A DNA stretch of 64,000 bases, taken from Oscillospiraceae bacterium (GTDB taxonomy: Bacteria; Bacillota; Clostridia; Oscillospirales; Acutalibacteraceae). The stretch spans positions 1-64,000 of the forward strand of contig SVPN01000005.1 of assembly GCA_015065805.1 (NCBI GenBank). Direction: 5' to 3'. The position numbers and the translations under genes are program-made. Shown here piece by piece: positions 1-10,583 of this stretch (positions within the stretch are counted from its first letter, which is position 1; the number at the start of each line of letters is the position of its first letter). Below the pieces are notes generated by a model. That model was not told the DNA's origin. It saw nothing but the letters and a program-made list of their open reading frames with translations, and did no database searches.

Positions 1-34
1 AAAAAGAAAAAACCTTTGGCGCGACTTTTCTTTT

Positions 35-109
<75 letters not shown>

Positions 110-135
110 ATATTTGTTTCGTTCGATGTGCTTAT

Positions 136-164
136 ATTATAGCCGATAAGTCCGAAAAAATCAA
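136..164 (-). promoter_or_regulatory. promoter of tRNA-fMet
   Basis: Minus strand TTGATT-17 nt-TATAAT just upstream of the tRNA. Confidence 0.7.
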
Positions 165-239
165 GCCCTTTTTGATATTTTTTCTAAAAAAATATTATAA
201 TTCCATAATCACCTTTCGTAAAATGCTTACGAAAATAAC

Positions 240-268
240 AGGAGCAACGCCACTCAGTCGTTGCTCCT
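240..268 (-). terminator. hairpin downstream of the FAD-dehydrogenase gene
   Basis: AGGAGCAACG...CGTTGCTCCT 10-bp inverted repeat, weak T-rich tail on the minus strand. Confidence 0.5.
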
Positions 269-272
269 GCGC

Positions 273-1868
273 TTACATCTTAGATAAAATCCACTCCGCG
301 CAGCGGATGCCGTCCACTGCCGCTGACATAATGCCACCCGCATAGCCTGCTCCCTCACCGCAAGGATACAAACCTTTAATTGACGATTCGCCACGTTCAT
401 CACGTAAAAACCGAACAGGAGACGAGCTTCTGGACTCGACACCGGTCATCACCGCATCCACCCGATCAAAACCCTTGATCTGACGGCCGAAAACAGGTAA
501 TGCCGCTTTCAGAGATTCCGATACAAAGGACGGTAAGCACCGATGAAGATCCGCGCCGCGGACACCGGGCAAATACGACGGCTTGACTTCACCGAAACGA
601 ACCGTTTCGGTATTTGACAAAAAGTCTCCGACCGTTTGAGCAGGTGCGTGATAGTCACCACCGCCGAGCGCGAAAGCGGCACGCTCCATTTCCCGCTGTA
701 ATTCAACACCGCCAAGCGGATGATCACCTTTAATATCGTCAGGGGAAACCCCCACAAGAAGTGCGCTGTTGGAATTACGTGCATCACGGGCATACTCACT
801 CATTCCGTTGACGGTCACACCGCCCTCCTCCGATGCCGCCGCGATCACAACGCCGCCCGGGCACATACAAAACGAGTAAACGCCTCGTCCGTCGGGCAAC
901 CGACAGCTCAGCTTATAATCCGCCGCCGAAAGCGCAGGATGACCCGCAAATCGTCCGTACTGACTCTGATCGATCATCTCACGTGGGTGCTCGATACGGA
1001 CACCGACAGCAAAAGGCTTTTGCTCCGCGTGCACGCCGTGATCGCAAAGCATCTGCATTGTATCACGGGCACTGTGACCGATGGCTAACACAGCGACATT
1101 ACAGAGAAGCTCCTCTTCCCCTTCGGCTGTTTGCAACCGCAAGCCAACCAAACGATCATCCTTTACGATCAAATCCGTGACTTTCGTTGAAAAGCGTACG
1201 TCCCCGCCGTATTCAAGGATTTGATTGCGGAGATTCCGCACGATATAAAACAATCGATCAGTCCCAAGATGAGGCTTCGCCTGCCATAGGATATCATCCG
1301 CTGTACCGTCTGCCGCCTGAGCAAAAACCTCTAAAACAGCGCGACAACGGATGTCCTTGATTCCGGTTGTCAGCTTGCCGTCCGAAAACGTTCCGGCGCC
1401 ACCCTCACCAAACTGCACATTGCTGTCCGTGCGCAAAACACCTGTGCGTTGAAAATTCAAAACTGCTTCACGCCGTTGCTCCACCGCTTCACCTCGCTCC
1501 AGCAGGATCGGTCGAGCACCCGCTCTTGCAAGCGTGTATGCCGCAAGTAACCCCGCAGGCCCGCTCCCGATCACGACAGGACGATCGGACAACGCGGCTT
1601 CTTGAGGAAAGCGGTAAGACGGCTTGTTATATAATTGTACACAAGAATCCTTTAACCGCGAAACGATCTTCGATTCGTCACCGTCCACACACACATCGAC
1701 AGACGCCGAAAAACGGATGTCCTCTTTTTTTCGCGCATCAACAGCACGCTTAGATAACACACACGACCGGATCCGATCTCGGGGAATCCGCAGTTTTTTG
1801 GCAACAAATTCCTCCAAAGGCTTGGAAGCATAATCAAGCGGTAACGGCAACGATGTAATCCGAATCAT
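273..1868 (-). CDS. NAD(P)/FAD-dependent dehydrogenase (COG2509-like)
   Basis: VIGSGPAGLLAAYTLARAGARPILLERG Rossmann motif, QFGEGGAGTFSDGKL; start at MIRITSLPLPL with ATGA overlap to the upstream gene rather than the longer ORF. Confidence 0.85.
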   Translation of the reverse strand: MIRITSLPLPLDYASKPLEEFVAKKLRIPRDRIRSCVLSKRAVDARKKEDIRFSASVDVCVDGDESKIVSRLKDSCVQLYNKPSYRFPQEAALSDRPVVIGSGPAGLLAAYTLARAGARPILLERGEAVEQRREAVLNFQRTGVLRTDSNVQFGEGGAGTFSDGKLTTGIKDIRCRAVLEVFAQAADGTADDILWQAKPHLGTDRLFYIVRNLRNQILEYGGDVRFSTKVTDLIVKDDRLVGLRLQTAEGEEELLCNVAVLAIGHSARDTMQMLCDHGVHAEQKPFAVGVRIEHPREMIDQSQYGRFAGHPALSAADYKLSCRLPDGRGVYSFCMCPGGVVIAAASEEGGVTVNGMSEYARDARNSNSALLVGVSPDDIKGDHPLGGVELQREMERAAFALGGGDYHAPAQTVGDFLSNTETVRFGEVKPSYLPGVRGADLHRCLPSFVSESLKAALPVFGRQIKGFDRVDAVMTGVESRSSSPVRFLRDERGESSIKGLYPCGEGAGYAGGIMSAAVDGIRCAEWILSKM

Positions 1869-3112
1869 AGAATCTCCTCCGCCATTGCCGTTGCGGCCGC
1901 ATACGCTGAAGACCAAGCCCATTGCAGGTTGAAGCCTCCGCAATCACCGTCAATATCCAAAATTTCACCCGATACATATATATGCGGGATCAATTTGGAT
2001 GCCATCGTTTTGTTGTCAAACTGACGGGTGGAAAGTCCTCCTGCCGTCACCTGAGCCGCGTTCATTCCCGCACTGCCCCTCACCATAAGCTCCCAATGCT
2101 TGAGCGTATACGCAATACGCTTTACATCCGATGTTGTCAGCGAGGATGCCGTCTGAGACAATGTGTACCCGCAGGATTTCAGAACGGTTTGTGCAAGACG
2201 CTTTTGCACCAATCCGACAAGAAGCTCCTCGAGAGAACGTTCACCATCGAATTGACAGCGAAGAAGAATGTTTTGTTGCACCTGTTTTTCTGACATCGAA
2301 GGAAGCAAATCCAGCACAATCGATAATGTTCCCATTTTACGCCGCTCCCAATCCGCCGCTACACGACCGATCATCATCGCCGCAGGGCCCGAAACACCGT
2401 AGTCCGTAAACAGCACCTCTCCCTCAGAAGAAGCCACTGTCCGACCGTTAAGCAAAAGAGACAACGCCGCATCCACGCGAATGCCTTTAATCGCTTTTAC
2501 ATCCTCACGATTTGTTCGGATCTGTACGATCGAAGGGAAAAGCGGCGTTTTTTCGTGACCGAGATCGGTCATCAAGCGATAGACCTCCGCGGAGCCTCCC
2601 AAACTTGCTGACGCCGCACCGCCTGCCGCAACCAAAACACACGAAGCGGTAATGAAACCTTTATCGGTTTGTACCGTTATGCCGTTTTTAAAGGGAACAA
2701 GCGCTTGGACGGTTGTATCACAAAGTATCGTAACGCCAAGACGATCCAGCTCCAGCCGCAAACAATCTAAAACCGCCGATGCCTGCGCACAAAGCGGATA
2801 GATACGCCCGTTTTCGCGCACAACCGTGCAAAGTCCGATCGAATCGAAGAACAATTGTGTATCCACGGGGGTAAAGCTGTTAAGAGCGGGATGCACGAAA
2901 GAGGGATCCGCACCGTGATAGTACGAAACAGAAGCATATATATTGGAAAGATTGCATGTGCCGTTTCCGGTTGCCAGCAGCTTTTTACCGACACGGAATT
3001 GTCTTTCCAGCACAAGCACTCGCTCACCGCCGACTTTACGCGCCGCAAAAATCGCCGCCGCCAGTCCCGATGCTCCGCCGCCGACGATCACAATCGGAGA
3101 TTTTCGGATCAT
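1865..3112 (-). CDS. HI0933/BaiN-family NAD(P)/FAD-dependent oxidoreductase
   Basis: IVIVGGGASGLAAAIFAA, GNGTCNLSN, C-terminal GEILDIDGDCGGFNLQWAWSSAYAAA. Confidence 0.88.
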   Translation of the reverse strand: MIRKSPIVIVGGGASGLAAAIFAARKVGGERVLVLERQFRVGKKLLATGNGTCNLSNIYASVSYYHGADPSFVHPALNSFTPVDTQLFFDSIGLCTVVRENGRIYPLCAQASAVLDCLRLELDRLGVTILCDTTVQALVPFKNGITVQTDKGFITASCVLVAAGGAASASLGGSAEVYRLMTDLGHEKTPLFPSIVQIRTNREDVKAIKGIRVDAALSLLLNGRTVASSEGEVLFTDYGVSGPAAMMIGRVAADWERRKMGTLSIVLDLLPSMSEKQVQQNILLRCQFDGERSLEELLVGLVQKRLAQTVLKSCGYTLSQTASSLTTSDVKRIAYTLKHWELMVRGSAGMNAAQVTAGGLSTRQFDNKTMASKLIPHIYVSGEILDIDGDCGGFNLQWAWSSAYAAATAMAEEIL

Positions 3113-3319
3113 GCCATCACCTCCGCAGAGTAAAATTTTGATAAATTATACCATACGAATATTACAAAGTCAACGCCACTGCCGTACAACAAAATACAAA
3201 ACTGTTATGGTTTTTATCCATTACCCTCTTTATTTTTTTGAGAAAATACGCTATAATAATCTTGTATGTACTTGAATATTCGCTTTAATGATACAAACGG
3301 ACTTTAAAAAGGAGCGTGA

Positions 3320-5983
3320 ATGTTTATGATCTGGCACCACGAAATGCCCGAAAACATCGCGAAAGAATTACAAACCAATATAGAAACCGGCTTATCGGAA
3401 GATGAGGCCGTATACAGACTTGCCGAGTTCGGCGAAAACCGCTATCACGAAAAGCACACAACCTCCGTGTGGAAGGAGTTTCTTAAGCAATACCGTTCAT
3501 TGCCGTCTACATTGATCACCATTGCGGCTGTGTTTTGGTTTTGCTTCAATATTATCCTTTTGTATCTCGGTCAGCCCGCTTCGTTGATCGAACCTATCGT
3601 ATTGCTATTTATGCCGCTGATTGCACATCTGATCTATGCTGTCTGGCAAAAATATGCCACAGCAAAGCTTCACAACATTACCAATACGCAGACAACCACC
3701 GTCAATGTGATCCGTGGCGGTGAAACGGTCAATGTCAGTGCTGCAGATATCGTGCGCGGTGACATCCTTCTTTTAGAAGCCGGAATGATCATCCCTGCCG
3801 ACTGCCGTTTGATCGAGACCGACGATTTATTTTTGGATGAATACATCATTACCGGCGAAGATACCGATGTTGCCAAACACGCCGATGTGACTCTTGACGG
3901 CATTGCGCCGATTTCCGAACGCGTCAATATGATTTATGCGGGATGCGGTGTCAGCCGCGGCAGCGGTAAGGCCCTTGTCGTTTCGACAGCGCAAAGCACG
4001 GAATTTGCACTGATGCTCAACGACCCGAACAATCAGGCTTCTCCTCTTCCCGGTCTGAGCAAGGATCTTGCCACTCTCGAGCGGTTGATCACCTTACCCG
4101 TCCTGGTTTTATCGTTGATCCTCTGTGTTATTGCTGTTATAACCAATCTCTCGAATCTTCAGTCCGTTCTGACGGTAGTACCTTCTGTACTGACGGTTAT
4201 GGCCGTTTGCATCCCTACGGGGTTCACAGTTGCCGCTGTTGTTGCAATGACGATGGGTATGCAACACGTTGTTACCCACACTGCCGATGTCCGCGAGCTT
4301 TCGGTTATGGATACGCTGTCGCGTGTGACCGTTATCTGCGCGGACAAGACGGGCACACTGACCGCCGATATCAAAAAGCCTATCAGCGTCTACACCGGCA
4401 ACGACATCGAAGAGCTGACAAGAATGCCCGGTGAGCGTACACAGGCGTTGATCCGTATGGCAACACTTTGTACCGCCAACGACACCCAGACAACCGGGAT
4501 TGATAATCATCTCTTGCAAAACCCGACCGAGTCCGCCATTATTGAATATGCCCGCGATATCGGTATTGAACGCCGTCTGCTGATGGAAGAAAACCCTCGT
4601 CTTGCCGAGCTTCCTTTTGATGCATCCAGACGGTGTATGTCGGTCGTTCATCTCGTGGACGGCAAGCGTTTGATGGTCACAATGGGTGCACCCGAAAAAG
4701 TGCTCTCGCTTTGCACTTACGGTCCTGTACAAAACGCCGAAGAGGTTTGTCAGCAGCTCGGTGAGCGTTCTCTTCGCGTATTGGCGATTGCATACAAGAT
4801 GGTGGATGAGCTTACGGCATCCGAGTTGGATCCTTCACTTGAAAGCGATATGTATTTTGCGGGTCTGATCGGTCTTGCCGATCAGCCGCGTGTGGAATCC
4901 ATTCAATCCATCCGCGAATGCGCTCAAAGCGGCATTATCACCGTTATGATAACCGGTGATAACGAATCAACCGCTTACGCTGTCGGACTTCAGCTTGGTA
5001 TTCTGGAATCCGAAGATCAGGTTCTCACGGGTGAAGAGCTTCGAAAGATGGACAAGGCGGAGCTGGATGCTTCGGTCGGTCTTTACCGCGTATTCGCGCG
5101 AATCCTTCCCGAAGAAAAAGAGCGCATCATCAAGGCGTGGCAGGCACGCGGTGCTGTTGTGGCATCCACAGGCAACTGCCTTGAGGATGTTCCCGCATTG
5201 CAAAGCGCCGACATCGGCTGTGCAACAGGTGCCGCTGACTGCGATATGACCCGCAACGAATCCGATCTCACCTTGTATGATAACAGCTTTGCAACGCTTG
5301 TAGATGCCATCAAACACGCACGCGGTATTTATGCCAATATCAGCAAGGTAATTCAATATGTGTTGTCCTGCTCGCTCACGGTTATGCTTGCCACGCTTTT
5401 GGCGTTGCTGTTCTCGCCCGGCGATTTTGTCCTTTCGCCTCTTTCCACCGTTTTTTATATGATCATCGGTGTGCTTTGCTCTCTGGCGATTTCTTACGAA
5501 TCCGGCGACCGTCATTCACTGAATCAGAAGCCTCGTCGAGGTCTGGCAAGACTTGTCCCGGCATCCGCGTGGATCTCAACGCTGTGGCAGGGCATTTTGA
5601 CCGGTATTCTTGCCTTTATTGCCTTTTATGCAGGACAAGCGGGTACGTCGGCAGAAGGAAATGATCTTTCTGTCGGTATGACAACTGCCTTCATTATGTT
5701 GATCCTGTCAAGATTGTGGATGGTACTGGCATCGCATCGCCACGATCCCGATCGACCGAAAATTGCCAACCGTGTGATGCCGATCGTCCTGCTCGTATGT
5801 ATTGCACTTTCGGCAATCCTTTTGTATGTACCGATCGTTCGTGAGCTCTTTGGCCTGACCGTTGTCAGCTCCTCCAACTGGGTACTTGCTCTGATCCTGT
5901 CGGCAATCACGCCGATTGCCGTTATCGTGGTTCGTTTTATTTCTATAATTATTTCAACCGTAAAATCAAACGAAGCCGCTTAA
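3320..5983 (+). CDS. divergent P2-like P-type ATPase with degenerate ion-binding and hinge motifs
   Basis: CADKTGTLT phosphorylation site, ITGE, MITGDN, N-terminal cation-ATPase domain; PEGL replaced by PTGF and TGDGVND replaced by TGNCLED. Confidence 0.85.
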   Translation: MFMIWHHEMPENIAKELQTNIETGLSEDEAVYRLAEFGENRYHEKHTTSVWKEFLKQYRSLPSTLITIAAVFWFCFNIILLYLGQPASLIEPIVLLFMPLIAHLIYAVWQKYATAKLHNITNTQTTTVNVIRGGETVNVSAADIVRGDILLLEAGMIIPADCRLIETDDLFLDEYIITGEDTDVAKHADVTLDGIAPISERVNMIYAGCGVSRGSGKALVVSTAQSTEFALMLNDPNNQASPLPGLSKDLATLERLITLPVLVLSLILCVIAVITNLSNLQSVLTVVPSVLTVMAVCIPTGFTVAAVVAMTMGMQHVVTHTADVRELSVMDTLSRVTVICADKTGTLTADIKKPISVYTGNDIEELTRMPGERTQALIRMATLCTANDTQTTGIDNHLLQNPTESAIIEYARDIGIERRLLMEENPRLAELPFDASRRCMSVVHLVDGKRLMVTMGAPEKVLSLCTYGPVQNAEEVCQQLGERSLRVLAIAYKMVDELTASELDPSLESDMYFAGLIGLADQPRVESIQSIRECAQSGIITVMITGDNESTAYAVGLQLGILESEDQVLTGEELRKMDKAELDASVGLYRVFARILPEEKERIIKAWQARGAVVASTGNCLEDVPALQSADIGCATGAADCDMTRNESDLTLYDNSFATLVDAIKHARGIYANISKVIQYVLSCSLTVMLATLLALLFSPGDFVLSPLSTVFYMIIGVLCSLAISYESGDRHSLNQKPRRGLARLVPASAWISTLWQGILTGILAFIAFYAGQAGTSAEGNDLSVGMTTAFIMLILSRLWMVLASHRHDPDRPKIANRVMPIVLLVCIALSAILLYVPIVRELFGLTVVSSSNWVLALILSAITPIAVIVVRFISIIISTVKSNEAA

Positions 5984-5990
5984 CTTTCCC

Positions 5991-6025
5991 GTCAACAGCT
6001 CTGCATTTTAAGCAGAGCTGTTGAC
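5991..6025. repeat. 14-bp perfect inverted repeat (hairpin)
   Basis: GTCAACAGCTCTGC-ATTTTAA-GCAGAGCTGTTGAC; no U-tract follows. Confidence 0.85.
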
Positions 6026-6047
6026 ATATGACGGAGGTGTTTCAATC

Positions 6048-7574
6048 GTGTTTGCTCGCACAAACAGTATGGGGTTGTTTGGCGTCAACGGCTTTCGTGT
6101 AACCGTGGAAGCGGATCTTTCGGGAGGACTTCCCGGGTTTGATGTGGTCGGTTTACCGGGTTCGGCGGTACGCGAATCACGTGATCGCGTCAGAGCCGCG
6201 CTGAAAAACTGCGGATTTGATTATCCTGTCAGCCGTATCACCATCAATCTTGCACCCGCAGATATCCGCAAAGAAGGCTCTGTATACGATTTACCGTTGC
6301 TGATCGCGATTCTTCAGGCGACCTCGCAGATCTCTTTTCCTCTGGATGATGCCGCCTTTATCGGTGAGCTATCCTTAACGGGAGAGCTGCGCCCCATCCG
6401 CGGTGTTTTACCGATGGTGATTGCCGCAAGGGACAGCGGTCTAAAGCGCGTATTTCTCCCGAAGGATAATGCCGCCGAAGGCGCCGTCGTTGACGGGATC
6501 GATGTTTATCCGATTGAAAGTGTGCCGGCATTAACAGCGCATCTGAGCGGCGCATTCCCGATCGCACCCGCCACCTATACGCCTCCTCCCGCCACAGAGG
6601 ACCGTCGTCAACCGGATTTTGCAGAGGTTATGGGACAACAAGCGGCAAGACGTGCTATGGAGGTTGCCGCCGCAGGAGATCACAATCTTTTGCTCATCGG
6701 ACCTCCGGGCTCGGGAAAAAGTATGCTTGCCAAACGCTTACCCTCTATTCTGCCGGATATGACCGCCGAGGAAGCATTAGAAGCAACCAAGATCCACTCC
6801 ATCGCAGGAACTCTCAGTGGCGGCGTCGGTCTGTTAAAGGACCGTCCCTTCCGCGCACCGCATCACAACATCTCCACAGCCGGTCTCACGGGCGGCGGCA
6901 CCGTTCCTCATCCCGGTGAGGTATCGCTTGCTCATCACGGTGTGCTGTTTTTGGACGAGCTTCCTGAGTTTTCACGAACAGCGATGGAAAGTCTTCGCCA
7001 ACCGCTTGAAGATGAAGTTGTCACGATCTCCCGTGTGCAGGCATCTCTCACTTACCCCTGCTCCTTTATGCTTGTCGCGGCGATGAATCCGTGTCCGTGC
7101 GGCTTTTTCGGGCATCCGACAAAGCCGTGCACCTGTTCTCCGAAAGCCGCTTCAAGCTATCTTTCCCGCATTTCGGGTCCTTTACTTGACCGCATCGATA
7201 TTCATATCGAAGTCCCGCCTGTGGATTTTGATAAGCTTAACGCCGCCGAAAAAGCAGAAAGCTCTGCCGAGATCCGTGCACGCGTCAACAAAGCCCGTGC
7301 GATTCAGCAAAAGCGTTTTGCAGGCACCGATATTATCAGCAACGCTCACATTCCTGCAGGTATGCTCAAAGAGTACTGTGTATTGAGTGACGGTGCCTCC
7401 GCTATGTTAAAAATCGCCTTTGATAAAATGGGCTTATCAGCGAGAGCCTACGACCGTCTTTTAAAACTGGCCCGCACCATCGCCGATCTGGACGAAAGCG
7501 ATATTATCGACAGAAAGCACATCGGCGAAGCATTGCAGTATCGCAGTCTCGACCGCAAATATTGGGAACGATAA
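6048..7574 (+). CDS. comM: YifB/ComM family Mg-chelatase-like AAA ATPase
   Basis: GLPGSAVRESRDRVRAALKNCGFDYP, GPPGSGKSMLAKRLPSILP, AMNPCPCGFFG; GTG start at 6048 preceded by GGAGG. Confidence 0.92.
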   Translation: MFARTNSMGLFGVNGFRVTVEADLSGGLPGFDVVGLPGSAVRESRDRVRAALKNCGFDYPVSRITINLAPADIRKEGSVYDLPLLIAILQATSQISFPLDDAAFIGELSLTGELRPIRGVLPMVIAARDSGLKRVFLPKDNAAEGAVVDGIDVYPIESVPALTAHLSGAFPIAPATYTPPPATEDRRQPDFAEVMGQQAARRAMEVAAAGDHNLLLIGPPGSGKSMLAKRLPSILPDMTAEEALEATKIHSIAGTLSGGVGLLKDRPFRAPHHNISTAGLTGGGTVPHPGEVSLAHHGVLFLDELPEFSRTAMESLRQPLEDEVVTISRVQASLTYPCSFMLVAAMNPCPCGFFGHPTKPCTCSPKAASSYLSRISGPLLDRIDIHIEVPPVDFDKLNAAEKAESSAEIRARVNKARAIQQKRFAGTDIISNAHIPAGMLKEYCVLSDGASAMLKIAFDKMGLSARAYDRLLKLARTIADLDESDIIDRKHIGEALQYRSLDRKYWER

Positions 7575-7611
7575 AAAAAGAAGTCTTGCAAAAGCAAGAC
7601 TTCTTTTTTTA
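7574..7611. terminator. bidirectional terminator
   Basis: AAAAAAGAAGTCTTGC-AAAA-GCAAGACTTCTTTTTTT between convergent genes. Confidence 0.9.
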
Positions 7612-8478
7612 TTTAAATACGGAACGACAAAACACAAGGCAAAGAATCAGGACAACACCCAGAGCAATTCGATACCATCCGAACACTTTAAAATCGTGTT
7701 TTTTGATAAATCCCATCAGGAAACGAATGGCAAACACCGACACCGCAAACGAAACAACCGTCGCAATACCGAGAGCAAGCCATTCCGATGAGGTGATAAC
7801 CATATTCTCAAAGAGTACCTCATACAGCATTTTGGCAGCCTTCAGTCCGCTTGCACCGAGCATAACGGGAATCGCCATAAAGAACGAAAACTCCGTTGCG
7901 ACCGTGCGGGATGTACCGAGAATCGAAGCACCTAAAATCGTGGAGCCCGAGCGGGAGGTTCCGGGAATCAAGGCAAGGCATTGAAACAAACCGATTCCTG
8001 CGGCGGTTTTCGGAGACATCTGTTCAAATCCGTTGATCTTGGTTTTCAAAGCAACCGTCTCAAGGATAATAAACCCGATACCGTATAAGATCAGCGTTGT
8101 CGCAATGGTGCCGACCTCAACAAGCACGTTCTGTTGAAACACAGAATTCATCCAGTCGTCAATCAACAAGCCGATCACAGCGGCAGGAACACTGGCAATC
8201 AGTACCTTGCCCCAAAGATGTAAGGTATCTTTCTTTTCTTCATCGGTTTTCTTCTTGGAAAACGGATTCAGCTTATGGAAGAAAATCAGCAACACGGCTA
8301 AAATCGAGCCGAGCTGAATCACGACCTCAAACACCTCACCGAACGATTCGCTGATCGCCATCGGCCAGATTGCATTCAACAGCTTTAAGTGTCCTGTACT
8401 GCTGATCGGTAACCATTCGGTAATTCCCTGCACAATACCTTGTACAATGGATTGTAAAATAAGAATGAAGGTATCCAT
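7609..8478 (-). CDS. uppP: undecaprenyl-diphosphatase
   Basis: VQGITEWLPISSTGHL and PGTSRSGSTI BacA/UppP motifs. Confidence 0.95.
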   Translation of the reverse strand: MDTFILILQSIVQGIVQGITEWLPISSTGHLKLLNAIWPMAISESFGEVFEVVIQLGSILAVLLIFFHKLNPFSKKKTDEEKKDTLHLWGKVLIASVPAAVIGLLIDDWMNSVFQQNVLVEVGTIATTLILYGIGFIILETVALKTKINGFEQMSPKTAAGIGLFQCLALIPGTSRSGSTILGASILGTSRTVATEFSFFMAIPVMLGASGLKAAKMLYEVLFENMVITSSEWLALGIATVVSFAVSVFAIRFLMGFIKKHDFKVFGWYRIALGVVLILCLVFCRSVFK

Positions 8479-8496
8479 TCTGTCACCTGTCTTTAA

Positions 8497-8718
8497 TTAA
8501 AGATCGGTTTCGTTAAGCAGATCGCGAAGCAGAATCACTTCGTCCGCAGACAACGTGCAGCCCTTGCCCATCTTTGCGTGATCGGGAGCCCAATCGCGAA
8601 TGTCGTACTTCGGAGCACGGTCATTCCAGCTGATCAGGTTGAGTTCCTTTGTCCAACCCGAGGGAGACTGTGAAAGAACACCGAGCTCCTTAACGATTTC
8701 ATATTTTAATTCTGCCAT
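8497..8718 (-). CDS. YdbC-family PC4-like ssDNA-binding protein
   Basis: 73 aa; GWTKELNLISWNDRAPKYDIRDWAPDHAKMGKGCTLSADE. Confidence 0.85.
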   Translation of the reverse strand: MAELKYEIVKELGVLSQSPSGWTKELNLISWNDRAPKYDIRDWAPDHAKMGKGCTLSADEVILLRDLLNETDL

Positions 8719-8774
8719 ACTCTAACAACTCCTTATAAATGTATGCGGAAATCCGCTGAAAATACCTGAATAGA

Positions 8775-9431
8775 TTATTCGTCTGCGGAAGACAAGGATT
8801 CACCGAGCCCCTGAAGCTCCTCAAGAAGCGTTTCAATATGGGCATCGCCCGCCTGACGGTGCGCATCCGAACCCAAACGAACCTTTTCAACCTGTTCTTT
8901 TAGCTGTGTCAAAAACACATCCAGATCCTTGATGCATTCCGAGCTCTTTTTCTGAGCCGCATCCAGATACGATGCGCTGACAATGCGCGCTTCCACGACA
9001 AGACGGCTCACATCCCCGACAACCGACGCATAACGGGCGTTTTGCTCTTTGAGCAACGCCACCTGCTCTTCGAGTTCCCGGTTACGCGCAAGCGCCTGAG
9101 CAAGATCATCCGAAACCGCCGAACAGCTCTCAACCTCCGCTTGCTGTTCGCGAAGAGTGATCAACTCGGCTTTATAAATCTGCGCAAGGGCATTCAGTCG
9201 TTCGATCTGTTCTTTCAGCTGAGCGATCTCCTGCTCCAACTCCTGAATACGGGTATTGAACGCAGAAGCATTTGCGCGCTCACTTTCCAGAGCATTCTCC
9301 GCTTGCAAACGGAGATCCTCCAATTCTGCCAGGCGGCCTGTGTGGGCGGTCTGGAGCTCATCGATATATTGCAAGACATCTTGCTTATTGAACCCTCTGA
9401 AGGATACGCGAAAAAAGCCGCTTTCAGCCAT
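8775..9431 (-). CDS. DivIVA-like coiled-coil protein
   Basis: FRVSFRGFNKQDVLQYIDELQ N-terminus followed by long heptad-rich coiled coil; internal start MAESGFF preferred. Confidence 0.7.
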   Translation of the reverse strand: MAESGFFRVSFRGFNKQDVLQYIDELQTAHTGRLAELEDLRLQAENALESERANASAFNTRIQELEQEIAQLKEQIERLNALAQIYKAELITLREQQAEVESCSAVSDDLAQALARNRELEEQVALLKEQNARYASVVGDVSRLVVEARIVSASYLDAAQKKSSECIKDLDVFLTQLKEQVEKVRLGSDAHRQAGDAHIETLLEELQGLGESLSSADE

Positions 9432-9573
9432 ATCTCTCAATCCTTTCGTATTGCATCTGCAAACAGACACAAAAACTGATAGTACATAGTATAACACAAC
9501 TTTTCCAAAAAGACAACTCCATATTTTCATATAAATCCTGAAATATTGTCCTTGTTTTTCATCAAATAACACA

Positions 9574-9612
9574 AAAGAACCGCCGTCTGCATACAACAAA
9601 CAGCGGTTCTTT
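9574..9612 (-). terminator. terminator downstream of the DUF378 gene
   Basis: AAAGAACCGC...GCGGTTCTTT inverted repeat with T-rich tail on the minus strand. Confidence 0.65.
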
Positions 9613-9617
9613 GCGGT

Positions 9618-9824
9618 TTATTCCTCCACGCCGATCCTTTGACGGAACAGCAACGATATACACCAAACGCCGGCAATTGCCACCGCTGTGTAAATGATAC
9701 GTGCCAAAAGGCCGTCCATACCGCCGCCGAGCCAAGCCACCAGATCAAACTGAAACAACCCGATGCTCCCCCAGTTGAGTGCACCGATGATGACAAGGAG
9801 CAACGCAATACGATCCAAAAACAT
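9618..9824 (-). CDS. DUF378 family small membrane protein
   Basis: LDRIALLLVIIGALNWGSIGLFQFDLVAWLGG. Confidence 0.85.
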   Translation of the reverse strand: MFLDRIALLLVIIGALNWGSIGLFQFDLVAWLGGGMDGLLARIIYTAVAIAGVWCISLLFRQRIGVEE

Positions 9825-9881
9825 ACGGAATACCTCCTTTATTCTGTGGGGATATCCTTAGTATGTATTGTGTGTAAAGGT

Positions 9882-10583
9882 TTATGCAAGAAGCATTGAT
9901 AAAAGTTCGTCATACGAACGTACCGTGTACAACGGTGCGATGTCTGACGGCGGTTCACCGCCGTTCGGAGCAAACCAACACGTATCGATGCCCGACAGCA
10001 AACCACCGCGTATATCCGATGTCAGAGAGTCTCCGATAATCAGCAATTCACTCTTATCAGGATGCCCCAGTGCGGCAAGCACCGCATCAAAAAACGCAAC
10101 AGAAGGCTTATCGGCACCGATTTCCTGCGAAATGAACACACCGTTTATATACGGTAATAAGCCGCTGTCTGCAAGTCGGGTGTGTTGCACACTCGCTGTA
10201 CCGTTGGTGATGATACAAATACGATAATGCTCAGACAAGGCTTTTACAAGCCCGACCGCTCCATCCAGAACAAACCCTCTCGTGCCGAGGGTTTGCATAT
10301 ATTGCTCGTTAAAGGAAGCGGCGTCGATGTGCGATGCACCGATTGCCTCAAACAGCTCTTCAAAGCGCTGAACCTTTAATCGGCTGCGGACGATCTCTCC
10401 TCTTTCCAGCTGTTGCCACAGAAGACGGTTGATCTCGTGATAGGTGTGCTGAATCTCAGGTGTCATAGTAATGCCGTGCTTTTCCATCGTATCCGACAAC
10501 GCAAAGCCTTCCGAACGACAGAAATCAAGCAACGTTTCGTCGGCATCCATCAGCAATGTGGTATAACGCATACGGCACCTCAC
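9882..10583 (-). CDS. YjjG-family noncanonical pyrimidine nucleotidase (HAD)
   Basis: [39 protein letters not shown]. Confidence 0.88.
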   Translation of the reverse strand: MRCRMRYTTLLMDADETLLDFCRSEGFALSDTMEKHGITMTPEIQHTYHEINRLLWQQLERGEIVRSRLKVQRFEELFEAIGASHIDAASFNEQYMQTLGTRGFVLDGAVGLVKALSEHYRICIITNGTASVQHTRLADSGLLPYINGVFISQEIGADKPSVAFFDAVLAALGHPDKSELLIIGDSLTSDIRGGLLSGIDTCWFAPNGGEPPSDIAPLYTVRSYDELLSMLLA

